A stretch of 31,045 nt of DNA from NCBI GenBank assembly GCA_000969725.1, contig JXSR01S010513.1; one strand, written 5' to 3'. Positions 10,724 to 20,542 of the stretch are shown one piece after another. The position numbers and the translations under genes were made by a program. Below the pieces are notes generated by a model. It saw nothing but the letters and a program-made list of their open reading frames with translations, made no database searches and was not told the origin of the DNA. This DNA comes from Ophiothrix spiculata (taxonomy: Eukaryota > Echinodermata > Ophiuroidea > Amphilepidida > Ophiotrichidae). Each line of letters starts with the position of its first letter. The stretch's first letter is position 1.

Positions 10724-11136
10724 TGAAAGACATGTTTCTTTAGAAATTTGATCAAATACATAGGGCCGACATCTTGGGAATGTAAACTTTGTCTGTACAG
10801 CGGTATACTATTAAGAACAATAAAATATGATACAAATATCACTGCAATAAAATCCACCTGGAAATGTGTTTTTAAAAACTAATTTGTGACCAAATATAAG
10901 GGATGTCAAATCTGTCTATATTCAAATTTACAGCAGCAAACTATTAGGCTCAATAAAGCTCTCCATCCTCTGTCCAAAAAAAACCCGGGAAAACCCCTGC
11001 AGTTCTTTGGATCAATTTCACTAGCATCAATCTGTTTTGGAGACGAGCCAAGATAAACTTTAATCACTTAGCCTTCTATGCCCAGAGGTATAAGCTTAAC
11101 ACATCAGATGAGCGTCGATAATCAGTCACCATCTCT
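10724..11136. other. Non-coding stretch, nothing recognised
   Basis: Background sequence between the inverted duplication and the Foldback-like element. No supported feature. Confidence 0.5.
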
Positions 11137-11145
11137 GACTCACTG

Positions 11146-12322
11146 GGGGATGGCTAAACGGCGAGTTGTGAAAGGGCGAGTTGTAGTTTGGCGAGTTGTG
11201 TAGCGAGTTGTGTGGCTAGTTATGTGTCGAGTTGTTACAACAAGAGATGGTGAGTTACAATAAGAGATGGCGAGTTACAATAAGAGATGGTGAGTTACAG
11301 TAAGCGATGGCGAGTTACAACAAGATATGGTGAGTTGCAACAACAGGTGGTGAGTTACAGTAAGAGATTGCCATTTATTTCTTTATTCATTGTTATATCT
11401 GTATTAGCATATAACAAATGTATTCAAAAATATGAGCCAAATTGTTATAGAAAAATCCAATTGGAAATGAGTTATTGAATTTTGGCAGAAAATGTTTGCC
11501 CAAACAGGTTAACATTTTTTGACCAATATTTTGATACAGTTTGTCCAACTCTCAGAAATATTGTTGTGTTTTAAATCCTTTGAAGTATGTTATCTATGAC
11601 TTAGGTTTCGACTTAAAATTCCTTTGCAAAAGCACCTTTTGATATTTGGTCAATATAGACTCCCCTTCCCCACCCCCACCCTAACTCCACCAACTGTGAC
11701 CACTTGCCAATGTACAATAATGAATAAATCAGAATTAATTTTACTTCTTCCTTATCAATGGGCATGCAAGGTATAGAAAAAAGGGTGAAAACTTAAGTGA
11801 GGTCACATAAAAAAAACTAATTATATGGGGTGTGCTGTTCTACAGACTTAATTTTTCACAAGATAGCCATAAAAATAGGACCCATATTTGGCTCTCAAAA
11901 TACCAAAAACATGGGTCATATTTTGAAAATTGTACTCAAGGTAGAATTTGTCACAATCTCCAGAATGTAACACAAAATAATAGGATTAATGAAAAAATGC
12001 CCTTATACCATATCTTTGGAATCGTTCAACCAATTGTGGTGGTATATCTATGTTTTGCTAAAAATTCCTTCACAATCAATATAACACTAAACTAAAAATA
12101 AAAGAATAAATTTGTAACAGATATAACAATGAATAAACAAATAAATGGCAATGTCTGCCGACTGTTGCACTTATTGCAACTCGCCTATCTCTTGTTGTAA
12201 CTCGCCATCTCTTGTCGTAACAACTCGCCACATAACTCGCCACACAACTCGCCTCACAACTTGCCATACAACTCGCCAAACTACAACTCGCCCTTTTCAC
12301 AACTCGCTACTTAGACAACCTC
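11146..12322. mobile_element. Foldback/TU-like transposon with repeat-built inverted arms
   Basis: The 1177-bp element is flanked by a perfect 9-bp direct repeat, GACTCACTG (11137-11145 and 12323-12331). Its arms are long inverted repeats (about 11146-11402 and 12117-12322). Each arm has two domains. The outer domain is a short-unit array of GCGAGTTGTG-like motifs spaced about 10-15 bp. The inner domain is an array of about 20-bp units such as GTGAGTTACAATAAGAGATG, more copies in the left arm than in the right. The arms end in a shared unique segment ATTGCCATTTATTT followed by TTATTCATTGTTATATCTGT. The 714-bp middle (11403-12116) has no transposase; its longest ORF (11832-12095) resembles nothing I know. 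Known relatives with tandem-repeat inverted arms are Drosophila FB (9-bp duplication) and sea-urchin TU elements (about 15-bp units). It is probably mobilised in trans. Confidence 0.82.
11161..11372 (+). repeat. Left-arm tandem array of the Foldback-like element
   Basis: Successive GCGAGTTGT-type units occupy about 11161-11235. They are followed by seven or so ~20-bp units ending in AAGAGATGG or variants to about 11372. Variation such as GCGAGTT/GTGAGTT alternates between neighbouring units. Confidence 0.85.
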
Positions 12323-12331
12323 GACTCACTG

Positions 12332-12773
12332 ACACAGTTTTTTTACAGCTTACTCTAAGTCCTACACCTACCTCCTCATTTCAAACTCCCTATAGTCTGA
12401 TTGTCTAACTCCAGAGGGTAAATAGCAATATTGTAAATTCTTGTCTACTCTCATAATTTTAAATAGTGAATTTTCAGTTTTCAGGAGTTAAACAAGGGAC
12501 AACTTGATTTACAGTGGAAGAGGACTCCAAAACGATTGAATTCTCATTTCGTGCTCAAATATTAGCTTTTTAATGCATCGGACATTTATTTCGGAGTTAA
12601 ATATTACCCCTCAGAAAGGTGCTAGCCTTCATGTCACTCACTCTACCACATTTATGCAAAATGTTAATGATAACTAAATAAAATTGATTTTTTTTTACAA
12701 ATTCATACAAAATTATCAATTTTTGAGAAAATTTAATTTGATGTTACCGTCTGAAAACAAGCATACCCATAAT
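12332..12773. other. Non-coding stretch, nothing recognised
   Basis: AT-rich background to the right of the Foldback-like element. No supported feature. Confidence 0.5.
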
Positions 12774-13001
12774 AGATTCAAATAAAAGAAGACATCAGGG
12801 CCTTCCCATCAAGCCTTGCTTCCCAAAGATATTTTTTGTATGTGTTGTAATGAGAGGGTTTAGGGATGAAACATATCTGAAATGCAAAATTGAGGTACTG
12901 AGTATGCTAATTGTGATTTGTTTCATCCCTAAACCCTCTCAAAAAAGCCCATTGGAAGCAAGGCATGATGGGAAGGTCCTGATATCTTGTTTTGATTCCA
13001 A
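12774..13001. mobile_element. Hairpin MITE of about 200 bp
   Basis: The left block GACATCAGGGCCTTCCCATC, then AAGCCTTGCTTCC (from 12791), is inverted at 12954-12986. An inner block GAGAGGGTTTAGGGATGAAA (about 12852-12871) is inverted at 12921-12940. The two matched blocks are separated by less conserved loops. A weaker match (ATTCAAATAAAA type) extends the arms outwards to about 12774 and 13001. I could not fix a target duplication. Confidence 0.65.
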
Positions 13002-14950
13002 TGACCTGTCTCTATCTAACATCATTTCTTGACAAAGTGATGTACGTTGAGTCAAATGTGATGCTTTATGGATTCATCTTGGGACCAAGGCTTGGTTCAG
13101 ACTTTTTCTTCCTATAGAATACTCTATGCCCATTTTGTGCAATATGTATTTGTTATTCAATAAAATTTCACACATTTCTATGTAGTAACAATTATTTCAT
13201 GTAAGAAAAGTCAATAAAGTTGCGAGTAAAAAAGTATTCTATACAATATTGTCAAATCCCCATTCTAATCCCAATGTGCATCAGAGTCAATAATCAATTA
13301 AACGTGGGTAGTTGTTGCTCGAATATTCTGTGTGCCAAAAAGTCTATCCTGGCCATTAATGGTTACATATCCCACGGTAGCATATGAATACTTGAAGAGT
13401 AATCCTGATTAACCCAGATTCAGGGGATATTCAAAAGTATCAAAATTGAAAAATACTTGTCAATTTCAAATTGACACAATGGTTCCAAAAATAATGCTTA
13501 TCTTCACAGAATGATTTCATGTTACTTGCTTTCCTTGATTTTGGATTGTCTCATTATGATTTTATCTTAATATCATGCCATTTCTAATTCTAACACACTT
13601 ATGTATGCTTTACATCTCAGAGATGAGATTATGTCAATGCGTGGTTTTATACCTCTTTACAGAAAGGGCTATATAAATTCAGATATGAAGCAGAAGGGGA
13701 AGATTACCCAATTGTAATCAAACTGGGTGCTTTTTGAACAAACTTCCCCAAATACACCCAAATTTTCACAAATTTGCCACGTCCATCCCCAGTCTATCCT
13801 TAACAAAAACCATGGTCCACCACATTGTTGTACCGAAATCTGTGAAAAACCACCACAAAAAAAATAATGTATTTATATGTGAATACCTCCCTGGGGCCTG
13901 TGGACACAGGAACTACAAAGCTTTCCTTCTTGGTTTAGATAAGGAAATAACACTCTACCTTTCATTTAAAACAAAAATGTAAGCTTTCATATATTCTGTC
14001 GGGTTATGTTTATTTTTGAGCCTATTTGCCTTCTCTAAAATCAAATCAAACCATCCTTGTACTTAAATACCATGGCAACGATCAATCTGTGTGACAGTAT
14101 TCTCCAAATGAATGGTGGATATTGTGATTGAACAGTCAGCAGAACTATATACATGTGAAATGTCACTACACCCACTAAATCAATCTTAGAAAAGATTTTA
14201 AACAAATTCCTTCAAAGAAACTGGTTATCTTTATGGAGATTAGTCTTAGAGTAGAACTGGTGTCTTCCCCGATTCTCCTCCGACAGACTCAAAAAAGAGC
14301 ACAAACTGCCTGGGCGAGCCTGCTCTTACTTCATCCCTTCATTTTATGCAAAACTTAGGGCTATGTACTAAGCTTCCATGATTTTGTGGCCCAAAATATG
14401 TTTGTAAAGATAATTTTGTTGAAGACAAAATGTTTTCTAGAGCTAAAGCACAGAGTAAAATTATTGAGTAACTTATTGAGGCCAATTGTGAAAGCAGCAT
14501 CTTTAGAAGAGGTAGAAATACATCAGTCCCTGATGTTGCTCCAAAATAAAGATCAAAAAGCAATGTGCAAGTTGAAATTCATAATGTGAAAAAATAGCTT
14601 TTTTAATATGATTTTAAAAAGTACAATTCAAACATCCAATTTCACCCCTCCAAAATAGTAAGACTCATTCTCTTATGTTTGACTAGGTTGTCCCTTAAAA
14701 CATATTTTCCCAGCCAATAATTTTTTTATATGATATAGCAATACCAAACTTATCTCTTAGAAATATGAGCTTATGATAATATCTCGTTAAAATATTTTTC
14801 AACCCTGGTTTGTAAACTTGTAAAGCCTTCCAGTCAAAATACTTTGCTTAGTTACTGTCTAAATTTATCCACTTGAACATTTTGGAATGCTTGCTATGGT
14901 TGAAGCTGTAAATAAATACATGTCTGGCTTTAAAGTGAGAGCAAAAGATA
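13002..14950. other. Non-coding stretch, nothing recognised
   Basis: Nearly 2 kb of AT-rich sequence. Small ORFs at 13734-13982 and 14386-14589 have no recognisable motifs and no convincing splice context. Confidence 0.5.
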
Positions 14951-15300
14951 TACCGTATTGTTCCTAATAAATGCCCATGGGCGGCGACATTTCTTGAAGG
15001 GTGGGCGATTATTAGAGACCAATTTTCAACATCAAAATTTGCACAAAATTGCTAAGTACTTAAGCTTAACAATTACGGTAACTTACTGTTATATGGCCCC
15101 CGATAACCTGGACATACTGACAATTTTTCATCATTTCCGGGATCGCGACCTCATTGGCACAGTTTCCCGTTAGTAGCGATTGTTGGTTAAAGCTTAATGA
15201 TACACGAAAATGCTACAAAATTGAATGTTTTTTAACAATTCTCTCTTTTTTAGAGTGGGCGTTTAATAGAGAATGGGTGATTAACAGAAACAATACGGTA
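14951..15300 (+). mobile_element. TA-flanked MITE, complete copy (TACCGTATTGTT ends)
   Basis: The left end TACCGTATTGTTCCTAATAA and the right end, whose complement reads TACCGTATTGTTTCTGTTAA, are inverted repeats. Next inward, GCCCA-type blocks with TTAATAGAG/ATTATTAGAG motifs also match. The TA at each edge is compatible with a Tc1/mariner-type TA duplication. At 350 bp, with no transposase, it is non-autonomous. A second, related copy begins at 15703. Confidence 0.65.
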
Positions 15301-15702
15301 ATAGCCACTCACTAATCACAAAAACTTAACTCATCTGTTTTTGTTTGTTTGTTTGTTTACCTCGGTTGGTCGGTTACGGACACATACCATTAGATCCATG
15401 ATGAACTCATGGTCTCTTCCAAGCTCATACAAAAGTACCAACCTGGCTAGCCAGAAAGGGCTAATCTATGCATGCTGGCCAATGCATCTTTAAAAAGATG
15501 CCCAAAAATAGAAAAGATAGCAAGAAAAAGAGAAAGAGAAAGATGGCCACTCCCAACACAATTGTACAATTTACTCTTGGCCCTTACTTGGTACATGTAT
15601 TCACTTTTTATTTATCTCAATATTCCAAAAACGAAGATAATCTGCTTATTAAATTTCAGGTATTTTTTGTGACAACAAATACTGTACTGCTGGGATGGTA
15701 GT
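15301..15702. other. Non-coding spacer with a short (GTTT)n run
   Basis: A GTTT microsatellite run lies at about 15342-15358. The purine-rich ORFs near 15468-15701 are low complexity and not credible genes. Confidence 0.5.
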
Positions 15703-15961
15703 TACCGTATGTTCCTATTAATCGCCCACTGGCGTTGGCATTTCATGACCAGTGGGCGATTATTAGAGACTGATTTTCAAAATAAAAATTAACACAAAAT
15801 TGCCAAATAAGCGTAACAATTACAGCAACTTACTGTTATATGGCCATCGAAGGGTAGCTATAATTGAAAATTACTGTAAATTTGTACATCATTTCTGAGA
15901 TCGCGACCCTATTGAGTAACTTCTGGTACTGTTTCATGTTATAAGTGAGATGTTTTCATAT
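15703..15961 (+). mobile_element. Second copy of the TACCGTAT MITE, right end missing
   Basis: It opens TACCGTATGTTCCTATTAAT and aligns colinearly with 14951-15170: the GTGGGCGATTATTAGAGAC block, TTACTGTTATATGGCC and the GATCGCGACC block are shared. The terminal inverted repeat at the right end is not found. Instead the sequence passes into the 11-bp array and an 88-bp duplication. Confidence 0.6.
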
Positions 15962-16165
15962 TAAAACCCTTACGAAAAAAATTAAGCTCGTTACGAGCTC
16001 GTAACGAGCTCATTATTACGAGCTCTTTACTAGCGCGTTACTAGCTCGTTACTAGCTCGTTACTAGCTCGTTACTAGCTGTAAATTTGTACATCATTTCT
16101 GAGATCGCGACCCTATTGAGTAACTTCTGGTACTGTTTCATGTTATAAGTGAGATGTTTTCATAT
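15874..16165 (+). repeat. Perfect 88-bp direct repeat flanking an 11-bp tandem array
   Basis: Bases 15874-15961 and 16078-16165 are identical over 88 bp by eye. Between them lie a 26-bp perfect palindrome (15985-16010, arm AGCTCGTTACGAG) and about four copies of the 11-bp unit GCTCGTTACTA (about 16033-16077). The duplicated segment is the inner part of the second TACCGTAT MITE. Confidence 0.9.
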
Positions 16166-16439
16166 ACATTCATGAGCTGACAAAAAGTGTAAGAATTTTA
16201 GAGACCTTTTGTATAAGATTTTTGCTGAGATTTTCAACAGGATTTTGGAATGTGGTTTTACATTATAGTCCCGCACTTGCAATTTACTTTCATCAAATTT
16301 ACTTTATCATCATTATTTGAGGAAATTTTCATCAAATTAATGCACTTTGCCAAAAATCGTCTCGTTTATCAGGAGAATTGTCCCAATTAACAGGTCAATT
16401 TTGTATATAAAGAAACGGTTCCCTGACTGAATACATCAA
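16166..16439. other. Non-coding spacer, nothing recognised
   Basis: Background sequence between the array and the next MITE. The missing right end of the TACCGTAT copy was looked for here and not found. Confidence 0.4.
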
Positions 16440-16906
16440 TTAAAGCAATACTATAATATTTTGATCGAAAAATGGTTTATAGTAAAAACAGCATAAAATG
16501 AAGGAATGTGAATATCTAAAAGAATTTTCAAGTGTATTTTTGAAAAAAATTGTTTTGCCATCAAAAAATGGATAAAAAGTACATGCATGCTTTCCTATAC
16601 TAATACTAGAACTAGTACCGTTCCCACGGATCGCCCCTTCCACGGACGAAGCAATGAGCCCAGGCAGCGCGCTGCCTAGGGTAGTGGACAGCTCTGAGCA
16701 AGAGCTATATTAATACATGTGGAATTAAATTTGGGATCCCGAATTTAATTCAACAAGTGACCATAACAGAAAAAGTAAGCATCTTTGAGCCAAATCGTTT
16801 GGTGGGTATTCATATCTACCAAAAACAAACCCAATAAGCCCCCAAAATCAAAAGTCGTGTGTGACAGGGGGCGCTTCATTTTTAACACTTTATAGTATTG
16901 CTTTAA
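16440..16906 (+). mobile_element. TTAA MITE, copy A, carrying a nested 104-bp insertion
   Basis: The ends TTAAAGCAATACTATAA and (complement) TTAAAGCAATACTATAAAGT are inverted repeats, with TTAA at both edges. The core is a 30-bp palindrome with one mismatch (16722-16751; half GAATTAAATTTGGG). Compared with copy B at 19220-19567, this copy has 104 extra bases (16607-16710) flanked by TAATAC on both sides. No transposase is present. TTAA duplication suggests a piggyBac- or Kolobok-mobilised family (inference). Confidence 0.75.
16607..16710. mobile_element. Nested insertion with TAATAC duplication
   Basis: The other copy of the host MITE lacks this segment, and TAATAC is repeated at 16601-16606 and 16711-16716. 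It is richer in G+C than its surroundings and includes a 16-bp palindrome AGGCAGCGCGCTGCCT (16662-16677) and a GCTCTGAGCAAGAGC hairpin. It has no clear terminal inverted repeats. Confidence 0.6.
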
Positions 16907-17880
16907 CCAAAAATCCCTTTTAAGAGGATCCTGATTAAGCAGCATCGACTGTATATGTAAATTGTATGGTGATGTAATCTTATAGAGCACATTAAAAGGT
17001 ATAATTATTTTCATTTTTATTCAAGCCTAACATGAAACTTTTGAGGGTTAAAGAAATTAAATTAAAAGGCCATAAATAAAACTGATTCCCCACAGAACTA
17101 AGGAGTAAACCACGCAGGAAATGCACAATATTTGACAACCCTAAGGGTCTCTCCTATAAAGATGATCTCCTGGCTCCACCAATTCTCAGTTTTCTAACAA
17201 ACAATCACATTGCTATAGGCTTTGAATTGGAGCACAAGATTTCTTGTTTTGAGATGATAGAGCAAGTAATCTCATGCCTTATATTCAGTGTCAAGTTCTA
17301 CTCCCTTGGGTTAATATTAAAGACTTATTTGTCTATTTGTTGGATTTTGAATATTGAGAATTTCCATAATAAGGCCAAAAAATATTGTTTTGTTATTGAA
17401 AATCCAATTTTTTTCTATTTGCTGTACAAAAGAATACTGACACTATTTTTTTGAAAATTCCTTACACATTCTGAAATAGAAAAATACATTGTTTCAGCAG
17501 TTTATGTTAAAAATTAGTTGTTTATACTGAATGTAGGTTCATTTTTGAATCATAATTAACTTGTGTAACCTTGTGTGCATGTCAGACTTGGTGTATGTGT
17601 ATTTATTTGCAGTAAAAAACAACTGACCCTATCATTTTGATAAGTTTGTAGTATAAGCAACAATATTTTTTTGGGTTTTTTTGCCAAATGGTTGAAAGTT
17701 TGTGAAAAAAAGGACCAACTGAAATACCGGATTGCCTAATTTTACTACCCGAATTTGCGGCACGTCCCATAACCCCTTTTAAGTTGCCCCTTGGGATATG
17801 ATATAACTATAAGCAATGGAACAAATCTGGAAAATATTTTTAATTGTAACACTAATAAATAAAAATTTAAAGTTATTGCA
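16907..17880. other. Non-coding stretch up to the assembly gap
   Basis: AT-rich, with no gene or repeat I can support. The ORF at 17227-17454 lacks recognisable motifs. Confidence 0.5.
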
Positions 17881-18300
17881 NNNNNNNNNNNNNNNNNNNN
17901 NNNNNNNNNNNNNNNNNNNNNNNNNNNNNNNNNNNNNNNNNNNNNNNNNNNNNNNNNNNNNNNNNNNNNNNNNNNNNNNNNNNNNNNNNNNNNNNNNNNN
18001 NNNNNNNNNNNNNNNNNNNNNNNNNNNNNNNNNNNNNNNNNNNNNNNNNNNNNNNNNNNNNNNNNNNNNNNNNNNNNNNNNNNNNNNNNNNNNNNNNNNN
18101 NNNNNNNNNNNNNNNNNNNNNNNNNNNNNNNNNNNNNNNNNNNNNNNNNNNNNNNNNNNNNNNNNNNNNNNNNNNNNNNNNNNNNNNNNNNNNNNNNNNN
18201 NNNNNNNNNNNNNNNNNNNNNNNNNNNNNNNNNNNNNNNNNNNNNNNNNNNNNNNNNNNNNNNNNNNNNNNNNNNNNNNNNNNNNNNNNNNNNNNNNNNN
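17881..18300. other. Assembly gap (420 N)
   Basis: Exactly 420 undetermined bases. ORFs crossing it are meaningless. The true gap length and content, including a possible missing exon, are unknown. Confidence 1.
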
Positions 18301-18804
18301 ATGATATCCACATGAAATGAATATGTCAATATATGCAAGAAATTATGTTGTTTGATATCAGGGTGGAGTAAAATTTGATGATAATTACCAGCATACATCA
18401 TAATCATTTCATATCACTTCATGTCAAGTCAATTTCATGGTCAGGTGCTTTAAATCACTGAACAATTATAAACCAGCCGGCTTTTAAAGGAACATCAATT
18501 TAGTTGTTATTATGTAATGAACGATCACTGCTTTTGAGAATTTAATTTCAATTGAATTACTTTTATACTGATTCAAAATGAAAAATGTCTCAGCTGTGAA
18601 ATTTCACATCTGTTGTATGAAAAATCCAGGTCTATGTAATATTTTAATACCCAATCTCATAAAGTCTGACCAAGATCCTTTAAACTGAAACATTTTCTGA
18701 CAGATAACTTAAATCCTCTATTTCATTTTGTAATTCCTACTCTTACATAATATCAATTCACATTGCTGCTTCATATATTCATTGGCTTTACTTTATTGAT
18801 GGGC
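18301..18804. other. Non-coding stretch, nothing recognised
   Basis: AT-rich background to the right of the gap. No supported feature. Confidence 0.5.
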
Positions 18805-19052
18805 ATTGACGTAACCAGAGAGGTGCGGAAGGGGTGCGCGCAACCGGGGGTCTACAACAACAACAAATAGGATAAAGAAAAAAGAATAAAAACAATGGAA
18901 AAACAGCAAAAAAGGGCACGGTAGTCCTAATTACTGCTAATAATACATTTGGCGACCCGTCCGAGATAAGCAGGTGCCCCTAGTGCCCCCCCCCCCCCCG
19001 GACCCCTTGCCATCTTGAACCAGGATTTATTTGGCACCCCTGGTTACGCAAT
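18805..19052. mobile_element. hAT-like MITE remnant
   Basis: The left ATTGACGTAACCAGAGAGGT and the complement of the right end, ATTGCGTAACCAGGGGTGCC, match over about 20 bp with small gaps. They resemble the CAGTGGCGTAACCAGG type of hAT terminal repeat. The interior contains an A-rich segment and a long C run (about 18986-19000). The 8-bp target duplication is no longer visible. Confidence 0.5.
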
Positions 19053-19219
19053 CTTGGCTACGCATATGATGGGGGAGTACTGGCGGAGCTTTAAACTAAA
19101 ACTGATTTATTATGCTCACTATTTGGACAATTTTAGCAAAATTTCCGAAAAACAAAAAAGTCATACTGTGCTTTTAAAGGTATAGCACCCCATTCAGCCT
19201 GTATCATACTAAAACCAAT

Positions 19220-19567
19220 TTAAAGCAATACTATGAAGTGTTAAAAATGAAGCGCCCCCTGTCACCCATGACATTTGATTTTTTTTAGCTTACTGGCTTT
19301 GTTTTGGGTAGATAGTAATACCCTCCAAATGATTTGGTTTAAATATGTTTACTTTTTCTTTTATGGCCATTTGTTGAATTAAATTCGGGATCCCGAATTT
19401 AATTCCACATGTATTAGTATAGGAAAACATGCATGTGCATTTTTCAATAGCAAACCAATTTTTTGACAAAATACTCTTGAAAACGCTTTCAGATGGGCAC
19501 ATTCCTTCATTTTATGCTGTTTTTACTAACAATTATTTTTGATCAAAATCTTATAGTATTGCTTTAA
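19220..19567 (-). mobile_element. TTAA MITE, copy B
   Basis: Same family as 16440-16906, in opposite orientation. The TTAAAGCAATACTAT ends are flanked by TTAA. The core is a 30-bp perfect palindrome, 19376-19405 (half GAATTAAATTCGGGA). It lacks the 104-bp insertion of copy A and so shows the pre-insertion state. Confidence 0.78.
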
Positions 19568-19738
19568 TGTGCTTCTCCACAATTGCACAATCAAGTCTAT
19601 AACTTTATACCTTGGACTCAAAATGTTACAGAAAACTTGCAAATTTGGATAGTCACACTTTATTGGGTCAAGCTTGGAAATTAACATTTATTTTACGGTT
19701 GATTTTTGGCCTTTCATTTAGTTATATGCAGACCTGAA

Positions 19739-19911
19739 ACTGAATCTTCAAAAAAGGGCTGAAAACCGTTAAATTCTGCACAAAAGAGCTTAAATGTGGC
19801 TGATTTAACAAGAAAAGAGTTGAAAAGTGTAATAAAAAGAGCTGAAATCAGCTGAAAAGTGAAATAAAAAAGAGCTGAAATCAGCTGAAAAGCTGAAAAG
19901 TTTCGGGTCTG
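19739..19911. mobile_element. CAG...CTG MITE with TATATG duplication and AGCTGAAA repeats
   Basis: The ends CAGACCTGAAACT and (complement) CAGACCCGAAACT are inverted repeats, flanked by TATATG at 19733-19738 and 19912-19917. The interior from about 19838 is two tandem ~33-bp units built on AGAGCTGAAATCAGCTGAAA. The ends resemble those of the element at 4008-4253, which also has a TATAT-type 6-bp duplication, so both are probably moved by the same kind of transposase. Confidence 0.65.
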
Positions 19912-19927
19912 TATATGTCAACATCTA

Positions 19928-20095
19928 GGCCCGTATCCCAGAAAAGTGTTTAGCTAAATCAAGGTTTTATTTCTCGTCAACAGCACTACTCATTGAACTG
20001 TTCTGCTTGAAAGCTGCAATGATGCGTATCATTCCTGGACTGTTGATGCTCACTTAAACAATGGTTTAGCTAAACATCTTTCTGGAATACGGGCC
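19928..20095. mobile_element. Short MITE with GGCCCGTAT ends and CTA duplication
   Basis: The left GGCCCGTATCCCAGAAA and the complement of the right end, GGCCCGTATTCCAGAAA, match, followed by a second matching block GTTTAGCTAAA on both sides. CTA flanks both ends (19925-19927 and 20096-20098). A 3-bp duplication fits PIF/Harbinger-type elements; the family is inference. No coding capacity. Confidence 0.65.
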
Positions 20096-20224
20096 CTAGC
20101 CTTTAAGCTCCTAAAATGGCAATACATACAAATTGTCATCCAAAGCTGCTATATATGATGCTCTCTCATGTGCAAAATGGAATCGGATCAACTTTCATCC
20201 TGGGAAACAATTTGCATCTTGTGA

Positions 20225-20497
20225 CATGGTGAGCCAGACATGTCAATGGCCAGACAATTAATGAACCAACAAATTAAACTGCAAGCCTTATTTGATGAAA
20301 TAAAAGAAAACAGGACAATCTCTGCTCAAGATATTTTCAGCACAACTGCTTCTAAACAAGAAAACATTCAAACACAAATCGAAGCAACTGAACAACTGAT
20401 TTCTTGGACAAGAAAATCTAGGCAAAACATGCAACCTGGGTATTGGTGGTGTGTATCTCTGGAACTTGTTAGACCATGCCAATCATGGCCAATCTGA
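20225..20497 (+). CDS. Unrecognised open stretch, possible exon or small gene
   Basis: I do not recognise this. It opens after an in-frame stop at 20222-20224, has a first ATG at 20240 and ends at a TGA at 20495-20497. The deduced 85-residue product from that ATG has a polar, Gln/Glu/Lys-rich helical character (for example NQQIKLQALFDEIKENRT, then QTQIEATEQLISWTRKSRQN) with no signal peptide or membrane segment. Its more even codon use sets it apart from the AT-rich chance ORFs nearby. Possible splice sites exist (an AG at 20234-20235, GT near 20437) but nothing decides. It lies on the strand opposite to the myosin gene. It could be a nested exon, a transposon relic or a chance ORF. Confidence 0.25.
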   Translation, partial: HGEPDMSMARQLMNQQIKLQALFDEIKENRTISAQDIFSTTASKQENIQTQIEATEQLISWTRKSRQNMQPGYWWCVSLELVRPCQSWPI

Positions 20498-20542
20498 CCA
20501 ACACCCTATTCTTTAATTTGATCAACACCAAATATGTGGGTC

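Noticed and set aside
12076..12408. Two overlapping ORFs with repeated ASC / TTRHTT motifs
   Set aside because: They are translations of the tandem units in the right arm of the Foldback-like element, with no protein-family signal.
17745..18407. Long ORFs across the N run
   Set aside because: Undetermined bases hide stops; not evidence for coding.
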